Counted from the stretch's first letter, positions 26,601 through 40,210 are shown. The stretch: DNA of 64,000 bases from Oxyruncus cristatus (GCA_013399855.1 VXAY01002085.1:1327244-1391243), one strand, 5' to 3'. A program made the numbers and translations. Notes: a model not told the origin generated them from the letters alone.

Positions 26601-29442
26601 TGGTCTGCTTACCTATATCGCAGCAGAGACATCAAATGCCTTTTAGGGTTTTAAAACTTTAATAAAATTCCTGATATGACCTACTAAACAGTCTTGATAT
26701 TAACTGTAAAAAGTTAAATATTTGGCATTTGTCTCATGCAAAAAACCCACAATGTGCTTTAAAAAAAAAACAAACAAACCAGTATCCTCAATATAGTGGA
26801 TAAGTGGAAATCTCAGTACAGGAATCTTGAAAATAACTGTAGTAATGTAAAAACACCATAAAAATTGCTAAATATGGAATCCATTACCACATACTGTGAA
26901 TTGGACAGAAGAGCAATACGGACCTTTAGCAACATGAAGTTCAAGAATATACTGTCCTGTGTCTGGCAATACAGAATTAATGCTTTAGGTAATCTGATTA
27001 AATAGGAATATTTGCTTACAAAATGGTCAAAGCAATGAGGTTTAGTTTGGCCTGAGTTAGTTTCTTATATGAGAAAATCAGTGCAGCTGTAAATCTGTGC
27101 TTTCTATGGACACTTGTAACCTTTCACTTTGGATTATTTCTGCTCCTGTGTGACAGAAGTTATTGTAAGTAGTTAAAAAATTATCCAGAATATGACTCTG
27201 TTGCACTGAGAAGCATGTGCAAGGGTGGGTTAGCATGAATGTTTCGGTGGGTGGTTATATGAAAGATGGAATAGGAAACAGTTAATTCCCCAGCAGCTTA
27301 AAGATGGACTTGATGACTGGCAGTTGAGAGGATGATGCTTAAAAAACCCAATATAACTATTTATCTAATTATTGATTGATCTATCTATTCTTTCTCTTCC
27401 TCCCTATCCATAAATGGGGTCAAGAATGAATGAGAATTGAAAAGAGTTGCATCATGTCCTATATGAGTTTCAGACGGGTTTTCTCTCTCTCTTATTGCAA
27501 ACAGTCTTGGGCAGAACTAGCAGCAGAGCATCCTTTTTCCAGATTTTTTACACTACAAATGAATTCTTTGGGTACTCATAAACTCTGACAAGTTCCCCAC
27601 CCTTTGCTCTGAGATGTAGGGACCTCCATGAATTTGCAGTCCTCCTCTGTGCCTGGGGTTTTTGAGGGGAAAGCAATCCCCACCCACACCATGGGGCATA
27701 TTTTTGAGGCCCTCAAAGCTGCCTTAGTTCATGCTGTGTCACCTGCATGATCAGATCCCAAATGGCCCTTTAGAAAGCCTACTGCATGTCTGTGTGTGGT
27801 ATGTTCTGTTTCCTCACTCCTGGGTCGTGTCCCCCTCAGCAGAGAAGAGCACTTCAGTGGGCAAGCTTCTGCTGCCTGTGAACACCATGGCCTGGGTAAT
27901 GGTAGAGTTAATTCAAGAGTATAAAATGGAAAATCACCTTGGAACAGTAGGTGCAAAGTCATGGCATTCCTCACAGGATCTCCTGACTTACGACTGTCCT
28001 GCAGGAAGAAGACAACCCTGTCGCACCCATGTATTGATTACCCTCCTTCATAGCTCCTTCCAGTATTCTCTGGGACCTCTGGTTGAGTTGCTGACTCTAC
28101 TTTTCTTCTCTGTTTTGTTTTGGGATTGTTTTGTGTTTTTTTTCCAATTTTTATTTCCCTTTGAAAACCTATCTACTCTTGCACCTCCTCCTTGCCTTAA
28201 AAAGGTGGCCTACAATAGGGTGAAAGAGAAGAAGCGTGGGACAGGGGAAGGAAGGAGTGGGGAGATCCCACAGTCTCATTTCTGTTCTCCTCTTATGTCA
28301 CATCCTTGGAGATTCCTAATATTTAATTTTTCACCCGCTTTCCTCTTTCTTTTTTTCATAATTTATCTTGCATGATGATTTGATTTTCCCAAGCTGCTTT
28401 CTCTTTCTTTATTTAAGGAATGAAGGGAGATAATAGAGAACTTCTTTGTACAACCTGATTCCCGTCCCTAACTGGGAAAATCAATAGGAGTTGCAGTCAC
28501 AAGCGTGTGCTCAGAGAAGAATAATACCGGAAGAAACAGTTTTCATGGAGCACAATATACAAGCACACAGTTTGATGTATATAATGATTTTGATAAATAT
28601 AGTGATGACTGGAAAGGACCAGCACGTAGTCATCAGGATTTTGTGATTATTATTACTTAAAAAAAAAAACAAAACAAAAAAACCCACAAAGAAAAAATAA
28701 ACAGAAGTAGTGGACAAAATGATTCAGATTTTAGTGATTTTGTTGCTTATATGCTAGATAGTCTGATGCATTATATTCCCAAATTTTAATTTTAGAAAAT
28801 AATAATAACAACTTTAATATTGATATTAATATTGATACTAATATTAATATTATTAATAAATACATCTAAGCCATCTTTAGGGGCTGTTAGTTCAAAGAAT
28901 CAATCTGAAGAGAATGCCCAGAGCTGCACACATTTTGTATTTAGCAGTTGAACAATCCTAAATTGCCAATGGTTTAAACACTATGGAAAAGCTTTCTCAA
29001 CAATTTTGTTGGCTATTGCAGTGAGTACATAGTCATCATCAACCATCATCAGTAGTAGTAATTTGTGCTATACAGTACCTTGCTGATAAGGATCTGCAAG
29101 TCTTTCACACACAGATGTCACTTGTACATGAAGCAGATAAGCTGGGTTAAAGAGAGAAATAACACGTTCTTATCTTCCTAGAGAGAACACAGTAAAAAGT
29201 GAGACTAAATGCCAAGTCTCAATTTTTAAATATGATGAAACTTCAAAATATATTGTATTATGTGATTTGAACTGGAGAAGTAGTAGGAATTCATTAACAT
29301 TAAAGTCTTTTGCTGAGCTTTTCATGTTTCTTTCTGGTAGTTGAAAAGCAAACAACCAACCAAATACTACTAAGTGAAATATTATTTCCTATAAAGATTA
29401 CACATCTTCCTGGATAAAGTTTATTAGAATTTCTTTATGAAA
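23609..29442. other. Unique AT-rich intron sequence
   Basis: No mobile element is named here. The 27.6-28.4 kb part is richer in GC and has long frames in both directions, plus a TATA-like GTATAAAATGG near 27919. It could be an old, unrecognised repeat, but I could not place it. A TTAATA/TTGATA-rich patch lies at 28793-28862. Confidence 0.5.
28793..28862. repeat. AT-rich TTAATA/TTGATA low-complexity tract
   Basis: Reiterated ATATTGATATTAATATTGAT-type sequence with hexanucleotide rhythm, followed by ATTAATATTATTAATA. It is almost free of G and C. Confidence 0.8.
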
Positions 29443-29637
29443 GCAGTTGTCAAACACTGAAACAGGCTGCTCAGGGAAGTGGTGGAGTCACCACTCCTGA
29501 AGATTTTAGAGACATTAGATGTGGCACTTAGGGTTATGATTCAATGATGGACTTGGCAATACTAGGTTTATGGCTGGACTCAATAGTCTTAGGAGACTTT
29601 TCCAATATAAATTATTCTATAATTCTGTGATTCTGTG
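29443..29637 (+). mobile_element. Short CR1 LINE 3' end
   Basis: Plus-strand CR1 tail. It has AACAGGCTGCTCAGGGAAGT, GGTGGAGTCACCACTCCTGA and GACTTTTCCAATATAAATTA, and finishes in tandem octamers ATTCTGTGATTCTGTG. It is strongly 5'-truncated and non-coding. Confidence 0.93.
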
Positions 29638-30536
29638 TTTGCTGTGGTCAAATAAAATGCAAGAATAATTTTTGAATGGCTGTATAGTGTTGGTAACTAT
29701 GATTCCATGTGTGGCTTATAAGACCTGACCCCCGCACGAAGAAAATCAAAAGTGCTTATTCCACAGGTGCCAAAATAGGATACTTGATAATCCTTCATGG
29801 ACAAAAACTTCTGAAAGTGACTAGAATGAAAAAATGAATATATCTAAAATTCACATGGAAAAGGGTTTTCCTCAGTCACGTTTCTGTAGTTTGACTGGTA
29901 ACATTCGTTATATTTGTATATACAAATAAAGTCTATATCTTCAATAATATGGTGAATTCTATTCTACAAAAATTGCACTCATTTTTCCAGACAACCCTTT
30001 CCTAAGGAGAGAGAAATTACCTGTCAGTGAGTCACACTTGGTAAGATATCTTCTGCTGTGTGCAGACTCTGCGTGCAGTGTATGTACATTTTAAGAGCAC
30101 AGAGAAGTTCAGCTGTTATTTATTGCCCAGTGCATACAGTAGACAGTTGGCAGTGCCAAGCTGTAGTATATTTCCAACAGAGTATGTTAAGCTTTAGTAT
30201 GTTCTCGGTATCCATGAGCCTCCAAGTGCGTGTGATGCTGATGGTTAAGTAGACACTGGCTAGGGAAAAGTTGGACCCTGTGTTGCTCCTTGAGGTGGGC
30301 TGATCCTCAGGCAATGCAGACTTCCTCTGTTCCCAGGTTTTCTTTTGGTTTATGGTTGTTTTGTGTGTGTGTGTTTGTTTAAGATATCATAACTTTCATG
30401 GTAGTGTGTTTTCTTTGAAAATCCTTAGCTATTATTTTCTCAAATGCTACAGTGTTTTTTTCCAATTTTGTATGGCTCTAGACTACACATACTTTCACAT
30501 CCTAAAACAATTGTCTCAGCAGATCCAAGACAAAGA
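29638..30536. other. Unique intron sequence
   Basis: Nothing recognised apart from a short (GT)n run near 30362. Confidence 0.6.
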
Positions 30537-30880
30537 TTCACAGACTCACAGAATATGCTGAAGGAACCCATCCGGATCACCAAGTCCAGCTCCTGGCCCT
30601 GCACAGGACCATCCCCAAGAGTCACCCCATATGCCTGAGAGGATCATACAAACACTTCTTGAACTCTGTCAGGCTTGGTGTTGTGGCCACTTCCCTGGGG
30701 AACCTGTTCCAGCACCCAACCACCCTCTGGGTGAAGAATCTCTTTCTAAACACAAGCTAAACCTCCCCTGACACAACCTCAGGCCGTTCTGTTTGCCCCT
30801 CCTCTTCCCCTCACAAGGAAGTTGTAGACTGCAATGAGGTCTCCCCTTAGTCTCTTCTTCTCCAGGCTGAACTCAAAGCT
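30537..30880 (-). mobile_element. CR1 LINE 3' end, 5'-truncated
   Basis: Minus-strand CR1 of the same subfamily style as the 21.9-kb copy: reversed octamers (CACAGACTCACAGAATATGC), CTCCTGGCCCTGCACAGGAC, ACCACCCTCTGGGTGAAGAA and TCTTCTTCTCCAGGCTGAAC. It ends near 30880 in the 3' UTR/ORF2 border region. Confidence 0.93.
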
Positions 30881-33800
30881 ACACTGTACACATTTGCCTG
30901 TGGATCTGATAGTTGAATCCCTGCTCTGAGGATGGCAGGGAGATAAAAAAAAAAAAAAATAGAATTCAGACTATGCTATTGAAGTACTGTGTAATATTAC
31001 CCATATACCAAATTTCCCCTGGAAGACATTCACAAGCCAATGAGGAATTTTAGTAGTTAGGAAAATAATGTGTTTCAACTGCCTTTGAGAATTCCTAGTG
31101 CACCATTCCTTCTGAAATTTCTCCATCCAATAATAGCAATACTCAAAAAGCTACTAAAGAGACTTTTAGTTCCCCAACACAGACTTTAAAAGGCTGCAGA
31201 TTTTGCTTTATAGGCAGTCTTTTGATTTGGTTTCTTTTTGGGAGTGGAATATGGATTTCATGGTTCAAAATGATATTTAACTCACAGTTAAGCTGTTGCA
31301 GTTTTAACATTGAAAAATGCATACTCATGGAAATGTTCAGGAAAGGCCAAATAAACCTTATTGTTAACTCATCATGGGCAAACTTATTCAAGTCCCTCAC
31401 CTCTTAAATGTTTACTCACCATTTTACTGAATGTAATATATTCTTTATAAATTACCTACAGACATTAATGCCATTTTTTATGTTTATAAAATATCAGTTT
31501 CCTTCTTTATGCAAGATATCAAATTAAATTTTGAAAGGTTTCAAAGTGAGTGCTTGTGTTCTAAGCATCTAAAAACGTTGTTCAACCTCATCCCATAATC
31601 CAAGATATAATAATGTTTTAAGGGTTTTTTGAGTCCTGAGGAGCATTCCGTAACTTCTTACGTTGCAGCTGGTAAATGACACCCAGTATTTCAATACTTC
31701 AGGATCATCATGCCTTTTAGGACGTAGCACTTGAAGATTATCTCACTTATTCTGAAATCATGCTTAATTTAAGACAGGTTAAGCTAAAAAAAAATGTTTT
31801 CAGATGCTCAGATACCAAAGAAAAATAGACTTCTAATAACTAGTGATAATATTTCTTAGTTGTTTTCATAATTTCTGGTACTGTTCTTAGAACTCAACAA
31901 AGCCTAGGAATCCTATTTAATTTTTAAAATGAGAATATTTAAATTTTGCAGACCCACTTTTGTCACCAAAGAAAATGCTTTGGTGCATTTTTTTAGTATC
32001 ATAACATTCTTAGTGGGTCAAGTATTTGCTAGAGCTAAGAAGACTGCTTTTCTTTCTTCATTTGCAAGGTTTTGAGTTGGTTTGCTTTCAGCAATGTCTT
32101 AGAAATATTAATAAATATTTGAATAAATAATGTATAATAATTATATATATATATAATACATAACTGGGTACACAAAGATTGTGTAGATCTTTTTATTGTC
32201 TTAAATATGTAAGTGTTAACATTATTCATCTATTAATAGGAAAACTGAAAAGCAGTTTACCATAGGACAGACTAGTAAAAGAAGTGGAGAACAGAAACAA
32301 ATTAAAAAAAACCCAGGATCTCATGAGGCTATATCTTATCAGCTGAAGCCATAGTGCTTTTCTGTCCCATTTGCCTGCTTTTTTACAACTTTCAATTTTT
32401 GTTTCATAGTCTTCATTAATATCTGAGTAGTTCCATAGCTGAATTTCATGTTCCTGGTTAATGCTCTAATCACAGGTTACTGAAATTATCTACCTTCCCT
32501 ACAGAGGGCACTTTCTAATGCAAATCATAGTGAAGGTCTTCATGTGGGTAACTAAGACATACTGATAAATTAGTCTGGGGATTTTTTGTTTGGTTGTTTT
32601 TCTTTCTTTTTTTTTAATTATAATTATAAATATTTAATATTTATTATTTTTTATATTTTCCTCAAACTAATCACAGATTTTTTTTTTTTTCATGAAAAAA
32701 CAGTTTTCTTTTTACTCCTTGGTTTTTCTTGGAAGAGTGTCTACCTGCAGTCACTAAAGATTGTTTATTATAGTATGTCCTGTATGATTTTGTGTCTGTT
32801 TACACAACAGTTATTTTTTGGGTGGGGTTTTACATTGGCATATGGGTCTTTACTCTGTTAGCTTTGACTGTTTTGAATAACTCTCAAATCTGTTCATCTT
32901 TGGCATATGTACTCTTCTGAACAGAATTCAAGAAATAAATATCTGACTGTGGAAAACCCACAATAATGCACTGTACTATAATATGTCTGAAGAAGCATAT
33001 TTTTTTCCTTGGCACCATATGTAAGAAATTTGAGTAACAGCTGCTTATACAGTCAATAATTCTCAAAATGAGGTGTTTTTTTCCTCTCTGCTTGAAAGGC
33101 TATTTTGCTTAATTTATTTGAAAACAAGAAATTGTATAGTCATAACATTTTCACAAATGTGACAGAGGAATGTGTTCAAAAATGTATTCCACAGAGGTAG
33201 GTTATCTTAGGATGTCTTTGCCATATCCTCTCTGTATTCTCCTTATCTTCTCTCTGTTGTCTTTCCTATTTTCTAAATATGCTATCTGGAAGTGTAAATC
33301 TGTCTTTAACCTGTGTCTCATGAGATGCTTACTTAATTGTAACCTAAACACCCAGACACATATTTTTCTGTTTGTTTCTGGAAGACACTATCCACTTCAT
33401 GTTGCAGCTGATATCTTTCCTATCTACTTACAATGTGTAAGTGGTCTTCATGCTCTGCAGCAACTTCTCATGGATTTATTTTATAAACTAATTTAATATT
33501 ATTTGAACGGGTTTATTTTTCTGTTCTCAGCTCTTCGGGCAAAAGTGCTGTTGGAAGCGAGGACATTAAGCACCAGCTTCTCCTGACTCGTTGCATGAGA
33601 GAAACAGTTTCCTTAAGACTCCAATACCCTGCCCCCGTATCAATTGTAACAAGATTTTTTTTTGCTTTGCGAAATTGAAAGCCTCAGATGTGCAGCCTAA
33701 GAAATAGCCTCAAATAGAAGTTCTAGGTCTTGTTTACAGGAGACAGTGCTGGCCCCTCTGCAGGGTGTTATGGTATTTCCAGGGCGTGTTGCATAGAGAT

Positions 33801-36023
33801 TACTCAGGAGATTTCATACTCCTGTTTCCAATATTGGCTCTTGCAGGGTGAGCTGAGGAGACATGAAGTCTAATTAAGCCCTTGTGAAGGCACATAGTTG
33901 CAAGCTGACTGGCTTCTTAAAGAATTTATTCCACCTTTTCTTCCTCCTCAGGCAGGAAAGAAACTTAGCAAAAAACAGCCCTGCTCTGAGTCCGTGGCAC
34001 TAGGTGGAAAAGTTCCTTTTCACTGCAACCAACTTTAAATCAGGAACAAAGTGACCTTAATCCTTTTCTGTGATGCTTCAGAGATCATTCATCTCCGAGC
34101 TGGGCTGCCTCTGAGCCTCTCCTCCTGCCAGCCCTTCTGCCCACCCTGGCTACATTCTGCTTCTCCTCAAGATACAAAATGTTTCAAACACTTAAAAAGT
34201 TCAGTTCTTTTCCTCAATGATCTGCCCGTCACCAGTTCCAGTCTAAGCACACCCATCCTTATTAATTTTTCAATTAAAAAAAAGTAAGTTTTGTGAAACA
34301 AGAAGTCAAACAAACCGTGTGACTTTGTGTCTTAAACACTCTTCCTCCTCTTTATGAAAGGTCTATTCTTTCCTTACGTAAGATTTTCAATCATGGGCTT
34401 TCTTCTTCAGTGTCTATAAACAACACCTAAAATAGGGAGGCATTCATTTTGACTGGAGAATTTGACACAATTAGAATACAAATAATATGTTACAATTATA
34501 AGGAAAAAATACGAGGCTTCTGTTTACTTTCAGTATAAAGTAATTTGCCAGAGTGGGTTTAAAACTGATGTGTAGAGAGTCATAATTTGTAAAATCCCTG
34601 TTCTGTTGCAAAGATTTATTTGCCTCTACTGTTGAGTATCTGAGACCTATTAAAGAGATCACAGAGGCCAGCCTGCTTAGTAAATAACAGCTGCATCCAA
34701 GTTGCTCCATGTGGCTAAACAGTGAAAGCATCCAAACTCTTGGTTAAACCTTTTAGAAATACACAATGCTATGTCCCCCTCGGTCTTCTTCCCTGGGGAG
34801 CAGGCCAGATTGTTTGCATGCAGTGTAACACTGCTACCTCTCGGGACCTAAAGCAGTAACTGTGCTAGCTCTGCTGTACAGTAATGCCACTTGGCCTCCT
34901 TTTCAGTTACTCCTGTGTGTTAATTAGAATATAAGATTAAATGAAATAGAATTTTCACAGAGAGATGCAATGTGTTTGAATAACAACATCAAAGTACGGC
35001 TAAGGAGGATTACTCCATGTCTTTTGGATGATCTGTTGATTAGAATTATTTTTGTGCCTTTTAGTTGTTCACTGTTTTTCTTGTTACTGTTATTATATTT
35101 AAAGAAATGAAGGTTGAAAGTAATTTTGAAAAGCATCAAGTCTTCTATCAAAAACCTACATTTTCTAACTACAAACTGTTTAATACTGGAGATGTGGCTC
35201 TGTACCTACAGCTACTCCTCTAACTCCAGACACAGGGTCTTTGAGCCAGTGCTAACAGTGTCTTGGAAAGCATTTGAGAAAACTTGTGTGAATCTGAATT
35301 TGTCTGTTCATCACATTATAGGACAGATGAAGGTAACATTCAAGCTGTTTTTGCTATTGATGTAGTGTAGATTTTTAAAAAAAGAAAACAAAGTTAAAAT
35401 GTCAGTCATAGTCAAGATAAAGAGAAAGCAGCAAATACACCTTTAAAAATTAATAGACAAAATAAATTACTTCAAATTTAGAAAAGAGCTCTGGCTTTGG
35501 ACAGCTCTAGGTATAGTCCTTTTGTAGTCCTTTCTAAGCACATAGTGACCCCCTCCATTTGATTCAAACCATTTCTTTTGCAGTGCAGTTTTACTATGGT
35601 CTTCTTCAAGACAGATTTTCAGTCATGCTACATTTTATGGTCTTTTTCTGCCTTTTAGTATTCAAAAAAACTTGATGTTGTACATCAAAGTGATATTCTT
35701 GTCTAGTCTCCAAAAGCAATGCTTAAACAAGTAATGCTCCTGCCTACCATGTCATCTTTGTGTTAGTTCTGTAACTCTGCAGAAACTGATGCAATTCATG
35801 CCTAATTTTTGATAATTACAATATATAATAGCCTATCTAAAACAAAGTAATTTTTAATGTTTGAGGGTATTGCTGAGAAGGATAGTATATCTAATAATAT
35901 AACTAATAAAATATCATGAGAGAATTAAGAGGCAGTAAAAATTGAAATGATTTTTTTTTTTCTCTCATACCTTTGAGATTTAAAATTACTTTCAGGGCCA
36001 GTAGGAAGCTAATGATTTGCCTC
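30881..36023. other. Unique AT-rich intron sequence
   Basis: No gene or named element. It has an A13 run near 30946, a TA-rich palindromic patch near 32130-32165 and a T12 run near 32680. The 33.5-34.3 kb part is somewhat richer in GC without recognisable content. Confidence 0.55.
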
Positions 36024-36598
36024 TGTGGTGCATTAAACTGGGCTGGCTGCCATATGCCCACCCAGCTGCTCTCCCACTCTGCTCTCTCAACAGCATAGAG
36101 GAAAAAATAAGACGAAAAAGCTTGTGGGTAAAGATGAAGACAAGGAGATCACTTACCAATTACCTTCATGGGAAAAACAGACTTGACTTGGGGAAAATCA
36201 ATTTAATTTATTCCCAATTTAAAAAAAAAAAAACAACCAAAAACCTAGTGTAGGATTGTGAGAAACAAAGACAAAACTAAGAACAGCTTCCCCAGTCTCC
36301 TCCTTCTCCCCAGGCTCAGCGTCATTCCTTCTTCTCAACTCCTCTGTCCCCACCAAACCAGTGTGGCACATGGGGATGTGGAATGAAGGTTGCCATCAGT
36401 TCATAACAGTTCATCTCTGCCACTCCTTCCTCCTCACACTTTTACCCTGCTCCAGTGTGGGGCCCCTTCCATGGGATACAGTCCTTCACAAGGGTAACCA
36501 GTTTGGGTCCTTCTGTGGGCTGCGGTTCTTCAAGATTTACTCCACGGGGGTCCTTTCCAGAAGGTACAGTCCTTCAGGAGCAGATTGCTCTAGCATGG

Positions 36599-37400
36599 TG
36601 TTATGATCCAGTTATTAAAATTATTAGAAATTCCTCTGCCTGTATTAAGGTGCAAATGAGACCAGATGCCAAAGTCAATAGCATGGGTTTTGTTTAATGG
36701 GAAGTGTGAGACAGAGAGAGATAGGAAGAGATAGGAAAAAGGAGGAGGGGGAAGAAAGGAAGTGACAGAGACAGATTAAAATAGAAAATGCATCACCACT
36801 GTGGAACCCATCGGCGTCCCATCAGTCGGGTTCTTCTGGTCGTCTTGGTGGTGAGGGTTCCACAAAACATAGAGTAGAATGATTTAAAATATGTTCAGGA
36901 GTTGCCCAGGCACCTCCCGTGGTGGGTGGGGCAGGGTAGGGGAACTTTGCAGTCTCTTGTGACAAACTCTGGATTTGTTACTTCTCTTGGATCACATGCA
37001 GTCCTCTAGTGGTGGAAGGCCTTAGGAATGAGTTGGGGGGGGTGGTTTGGGTGTTTTTAGTGGTTTACAAACCCTTCTTAGCTGCCTTTCTAGTGAATGT
37101 CCTGTGTGTACTGGGTGTTCTTGGAGCGGAACAGAGATTTACTTGTTCTTTAGAGTTTGGTGTGGAGAGATTTTGCCACCACACACCCAAACCCCTTTTT
37201 CTCCACCATCCCTTGGGCCTTGTTTACTCCTCCTCAGACCGGAGACGATCAGACAATAGTCTTATCTCAAGTCCCCCTTCACAGTCCAAATTCCATTCAG
37301 GCTTCAGTGGTCGCAGACAGGCAGTTACTTTCTTGTAGTTTCACAAAAACTCTTTCTGTGATTTTGACAATGTTTAAGACATTACTGACATTTCAGTCCA
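36599..37400 (-). mobile_element. Second LTR nested inside the first
   Basis: About 802 bp with TG...CA ends on the minus strand: it starts TGGACTGAAATGTCAG at 37400 and ends GGATCATAACA at 36599. An ATTAAA on the minus strand (36693-36698), with pyrimidine-rich sequence upstream of it and a CA end about 95 bp downstream, fits an LTR polyadenylation region. Flanking bases contain CATGG on both sides (36594-36598 and 37406-37410), but the right copy lies 5 bp away from the element end, so a target duplication is not clean. No internal retroviral genes. Confidence 0.7.
36711..36775. repeat. Purine-rich tract in nested LTR
   Basis: About 65 bases almost only A and G on the plus strand (GAGAGAGATAGGAAGAGATA and GGAGGAGGGGGAAGAAAGGA). 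It lies within the nested LTR upstream of the putative poly(A) signal on the minus strand. Confidence 0.8.
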
Positions 37401-40209
37401 CCGCTCATGGGTCCTGCATGGGATGCAGCTCTTGCCCAGAAAACCTGCTTCTGTATAGGATCGCCACAGGCCGCTTCCTCCATGGCATGTCCACCTGCTC
37501 CAGCTTGGGGTTCTCCATGGACTGCAGGTGGATTTATGCTCCAGTATGATCCTCCACGAGCTACAGGGGGACAACCTGCATCACCATGGTCTTTTCCAGC
37601 ACCTGGCAAACCTTTTCCCCCTTCTTTTTCACCACACTTAGTGTCTGCAGGGCTGTTTCTCAATCTTTCTCACAGCTGCTGCACAATGGTTTTTTCTTAA
37701 ATGCATTCTTAAAGAAACTTTCCTACGGGCATGGCCAGCTTGACTGCTGGGCTCAGCTGTGTCCTGAGGTAGATCTATTGGGAGACAGCTGGAACAGGAT
37801 TTTTCTGACATGGGTCTGCCCTGGTCTCTTCTTGCAGAGACCACCTCTGCAGCCCTCTGCTTACTAACACCTTGCCATATAAACCCAATACAGCCCTTTA
37901 TTTTGGCTGGTTCTTCTAATCTGCCCTCGTGTTGCTGTTTGACAGTTTCAGTCCCTGCTGTTTAGTCTACCTGGATCTTGATTTCACTCCTGCTGTTTCC
38001 TCAGTGTTACTACCCTGCTGTTTACACGTAGCTACAAATAGTTTGTATAAAGACTGAACTAGGGGAGGACAAAATAGTAAGTCATGAGGATGCTGCAAAT
38101 GAAATAGGAATGTAGCTTTGTCTTTCATATAATCTTTCTGACTCTTTCATCATATAACACGTTAATTTAGAAATAGACTTGATATTGGAAGGTAAGTGTT
38201 CAGACCTGGGTTTAAACTATTTTTGTGATATTTAGTCATATTACTGTTTGTGAGGAGTGGGGACGTAGTCTTTCTGTTTTAGTTCTTCCTCTCCAGAATA
38301 ACACTTCTACACTTCACAGATGATGAGGTAAATGTATTACAGAGTGTGAAACACTTGACTGCCTTTGGTTGAGGTCAGAGGCAAATACCTGAGCTGGAGA
38401 TGGATGGGGTTCTGTGTCAAATTATGTCTGTTGGCAAAGTGTACCTCTTTTACTTTGGGTGAGATTATTTCTTCTAGTCATAGTGACCAGCTGTCATCAC
38501 TGTATCAGCATGTGGTTCATTGTTCAAGATATGTGATTACTGAATAATTTGGTGTGCTGTACTCTCCATTTCTCGTCTGGATTGCTGGATTTGTTTCAGA
38601 CAAAACCCAAGAAAAATAAATCTGAATTTTCTTGTTTTTTTTTTTTTTTCCTATAGTGAGATTTCCCTTTAAAGAGGGAAGATGGCTGTATGAAAACACA
38701 TCTAAATGAAAGCAGTTTTCAGATGTTTGTGTGAACACAATATCGCTTTAGTGGATGTTTGTATTTAGTGAATAAAAAAGTGGTAATTTTTATAATGGTC
38801 AAATAGAGCAGCTGTTTTGAAATCCAAACTGAATATTCATAAACTCTTTTCCTGCCTGATTTAACTGATTTGAGCTTTCAAAGTCTAATGCTTCCTCAGA
38901 AGTTGTGCTAGAATTGTAACTAATAATCTTCCCATGTTTATACAACATGTAAACCCACATATGGTACATATACAGGCATTATCTTCATATTGGCTAGATT
39001 TTGTTGACAAAAAACTGATAGAGCATTTAACAAAGATATAATTTGCTGACTTTATTTCAGTTTTATAAGACACACTGTTATAAAAATGGGTATGACATTT
39101 GCATTTCTGTTTAATTGCTATGGAGTGAACATAAAAAGATAAGAGAGCCAAGAGAGCTTATTAAAACTGAAATGAGGGCAAGTGATAAAAGAATGATATT
39201 TTAGTGGTACTGCAGTAAGATCTGACACTTTCCCCACAAAAACAATCTTATTCATGGATTTTTTGGTGTGGAGAGAGGATGTAGGGTTTATGTAACAACT
39301 CTCTTCTCTTTTGAGCTGGATTTTATATACAGGATCTCTCCATGACTCTATTTTAACTTGAGGGCCTCTGTAGCCCTAAGGACATTCTGGAAAATAGTAA
39401 GACTTTGCTGCTGCCCTGAAGTAGCTTCCTTTTTCTGCTTCTTTTCCCCTTTTTCCCTTTTCCCTTTGTCTTTCCTGCCTCAGAATATACCATGTTGCAT
39501 GTAGGGCCTCTGAGCCTCGCCATGGCATGACACATCTCTGGATTTCAACCCATGCAATAAGATTTACTAATGGAGAATAATGTTTTAAAGTATTCAAAGG
39601 CATGTGTCACAGTTTGAAATGTTAAACATTTGGAAACACTAGTCTATGCTGGGCATGTAAATGAGCTAAGTTCACAGTGAAAAATAAAGTATAATCATAT
39701 AACTTAGTCATAATGTACATACAATGAAAGGTAGAGATAAAAGTATATAGTAATCACTTAAATCAAGGCCACCCTATTTTTTGCATTAATGACATAATCA
39801 AGACAATGCTTCTCTAAGGAAATTTGTAAAAGTTCTCCTAGTTTTCTAACATTAAATATCTAGATATAATTGTGCATATACTACAGGCCACTGTAGGGAC
39901 TTTGCTTCTGAATATCACATACCATCTTTCTGTCTGAAACCACCACGGATGATATTTTTATTGAAGCCATGAGTCTAGCTGTGCAGGGAACTACAGTGGG
40001 GAACTGTCTTACAGGAATCTATGTGCTGGAACAGGCAGCTTATCCCTCCTCTGGTGAGGCACTTCAGCAGATTGTGGAAAAATTCTGCTTTGTCAACAGG
40101 ATAAGCCCCGTTTTACCGAGTGTTCAGCACAGCCTTCAGTCACAAAGTAATGATGAACTGTCACTGAGCTGATATGGGAGCAGAACTCCATTACACAGCT
40201 TTTCCCCAC

Positions 40210-40210
<1 letters not shown>

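Larger units (their letters stand above)
36024..37892 (-). mobile_element. Endogenous-retrovirus-type solo LTR (interrupted)
   Basis: On the minus strand it begins TGTATTGGGTTTATATGGCA (37892 downward) and ends GCACCACA at 36024, giving TG...CA ends. The flanks GCCTC (36019-36023) and GCCCT (37893-37897) look like a worn 5-bp target duplication. The body resembles a long LTR I recall as widespread in birds; I do not assign a family name. A possible AATAAA lies at 36207-36212 on the minus strand. No gag, pol or env sequence is attached, so it is a solo LTR. Without the nested insertion it is about 1.07 kb. Open frames in it are chance frames. Confidence 0.8.

Noticed and set aside
27731..28375. 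214-codon plus-strand open frame, possible gene
   Set aside because: Low-complexity ending rich in Phe and Leu, no recognisable domain, no splice or promoter support beyond a TATA-like string, and another frame open on the opposite strand.
36594..37410. CATGG pair as target-site duplication of the nested LTR
   Set aside because: The right copy is 5 bp beyond the CA/TG end, and CATGG recurs in the host LTR repeats, so the match may be chance.
37157..37700. Several open frames in the 37-kb region that could suggest retroviral genes
   Set aside because: They lie in LTR sequence in various frames. No gag, protease, polymerase or envelope motifs are present.
39969..40172. 67-codon frame before the A60 run as a processed pseudogene
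   Set aside because: No family match, no poly(A) signal before the run and no flanking target duplication visible.
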